A DNA stretch of 6,740 nucleotides from Acidobacteriota bacterium (GTDB lineage Bacteria > Acidobacteriota > Blastocatellia > Pyrinomonadales > Pyrinomonadaceae): positions 1-6,740 of the forward strand of contig JABFSB010000041.1 in the NCBI GenBank assembly GCA_013140875.1. The letters are read 5' to 3'. The position numbers were made by a program, and so were the translations under genes. A model generated the notes under the pieces. That model had not been told where the DNA came from, did not search any database, and saw only the letters and a program-made list of their open reading frames with translations. This document shows, piece by piece, positions 6,237 through 6,740 of the stretch (its first letter is position 1; every line of letters begins with the position of its first letter).

Positions 6237-6740
6237 CTATTTATCGTTGGTCGAAACGGCTGACGCCGCCTGAGCGGCAACGTCCAAATTACGGTTGATG
6301 ACATAGACTCCGGAAGAATGACTTCCGGCGTAGATACGATCGGCATTGGCCGGATCGAATGCCATCATCCAGACGCGCCGGCTCGGGAGTTTGAGGTCTT
6401 TCGAGTCCACGCGTTTCCAGTTCATCCCGGCATCCTTTGAATAATAAACGCCGCCGTCGTTCTCCAACGCGCTTGAGACAAGCACTTCGTCCGAATTGCG
6501 CGGATCGATCAGAATGCTCGTGTAATTGCCCAGTGGCAGGTTGCCGCCGCGGCGGTTCCATGTACGGCCGCCGTCACGACTCAAATAAAGCGAATGGATC
6601 GAGCCGACGTAGATATAGTTCGGCCGTTTCGGATCGATCACTATCGAACTGATCGGCACCCGATCCGGTGCCCCGCCGGTTTGGGCCCATGTTTCACCGT
6701 TATCGCGCGAGACTATGACGCCCGATGTCGCCGTACCGAC
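6237..6740 (-). CDS. Asp-box (BNR / sortilin-like) beta-propeller protein, C-terminal 167 residues (cut by window edge)
   Basis: The frame is open from the right edge to the TAG at 6239-6237, so this is the 3' end of a longer gene. A GTG at 6659 is only an internal valine codon. Three Asp-box motifs (S-x-D-x-G-x-T-W) are visible: SRDNGETW at residues 11-18, SRDGGRTW at 54-61 and SKDAGMNW at 101-108, spaced 43 and 47 residues apart. Between them recurs a strand pattern with a DP turn: IVIDPKRPNYIYVGS, ILIDPRNSDEVLVSS and MAFDPANADRIYAGS. This is typical of the blades of BNR, VPS10/sortilin and YCF48-like propellers, which are often secreted and bind proteins or glycans. The motif is a structural turn and does not by itself show sialidase activity. 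The last blade ends with SGVYVINRN and a short Ala-rich tail. Specific function cannot be assigned from this fragment. It belongs to a separate transcription unit that ends at the adjoining terminator. Confidence 0.88.
   Translation of the reverse strand, partial: VGTATSGVIVSRDNGETWAQTGGAPDRVPISSIVIDPKRPNYIYVGSIHSLYLSRDGGRTWNRRGGNLPLGNYTSILIDPRNSDEVLVSSALENDGGVYYSKDAGMNWKRVDSKDLKLPSRRVWMMAFDPANADRIYAGSHSSGVYVINRNLDVAAQAASAVSTNDK

Noticed and set aside
6237..6659. Propeller protein as a complete 140-residue gene starting at GTG 6659
   Set aside because: The frame continues upstream to the window edge and contains a further Asp-box (SRDNGETW), so the GTG is an internal codon.
1..6740. CRISPR array, prophage, insertion sequence or defence system
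   Set aside because: No regularly spaced direct repeats, transposase, integrase or defence-type domains are seen; all frames fit housekeeping, transport or secreted proteins.

Overview
The window reads entirely on the minus strand, from the right edge to the left. It looks like chromosomal DNA of a Gram-negative-type bacterium that makes bacillithiol. The combination of BshC, a large secreted PIG-L deacetylase that keeps the PVYDQGALGLG...GAHPDDE signature, an SSS symporter with a charged loop insertion and Asp-box propeller proteins suggests Acidobacteriota (Blastocatellia / Pyrinomonadales type). That placement is inference from remembered family resemblance; there is no rRNA or other marker in the window.

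Layout in transcription order. (1) 6740-6237: C-terminal end of an Asp-box (BNR / sortilin-like) beta-propeller protein, cut by the window edge. (2) 6209-6182: an intrinsic terminator for that gene. (3) 6175-6147: a sigma70-type promoter with a perfect TATAAT, followed by a very short leader. (4) 6124-4448: bshC, the cysteine-adding enzyme of bacillithiol synthesis. (5) 4447-2477: mutL, mismatch repair, whose ATG directly follows the bshC stop. (6) 2472-2335: a 45-residue single-span membrane protein. (7) 2325-652: a sodium:solute symporter. (8) 655-1: the first 218 residues of an exported PIG-L / LmbE-family zinc deacetylase, overlapping the symporter stop by 4 bases (ATGA) and running off the left edge.

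Genes 4 to 8 are packed with gaps of 9 bases or fewer and read as one transcription unit from the promoter at about 6150. There is no gene-free stretch longer than about 115 bases. BshC makes the cytoplasmic thiol and MutL repairs replication errors. The small membrane protein, symporter and deacetylase could form an uptake and substrate-processing set, but no substrate can be read from the sequence.

The most unusual structure is an imperfect inverted repeat (552-675) laid across the symporter/deacetylase junction. In the mRNA nearly all of its outer arm can pair through Watson-Crick and G-U pairs. It contains both candidate start codons of the deacetylase and encodes most of that protein's signal peptide. 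It resembles a dispersed intergenic repeat that has been taken into coding sequence. I see no CRISPR array, tRNA, rRNA, insertion sequence or phage gene, and no clearly new multi-gene system.
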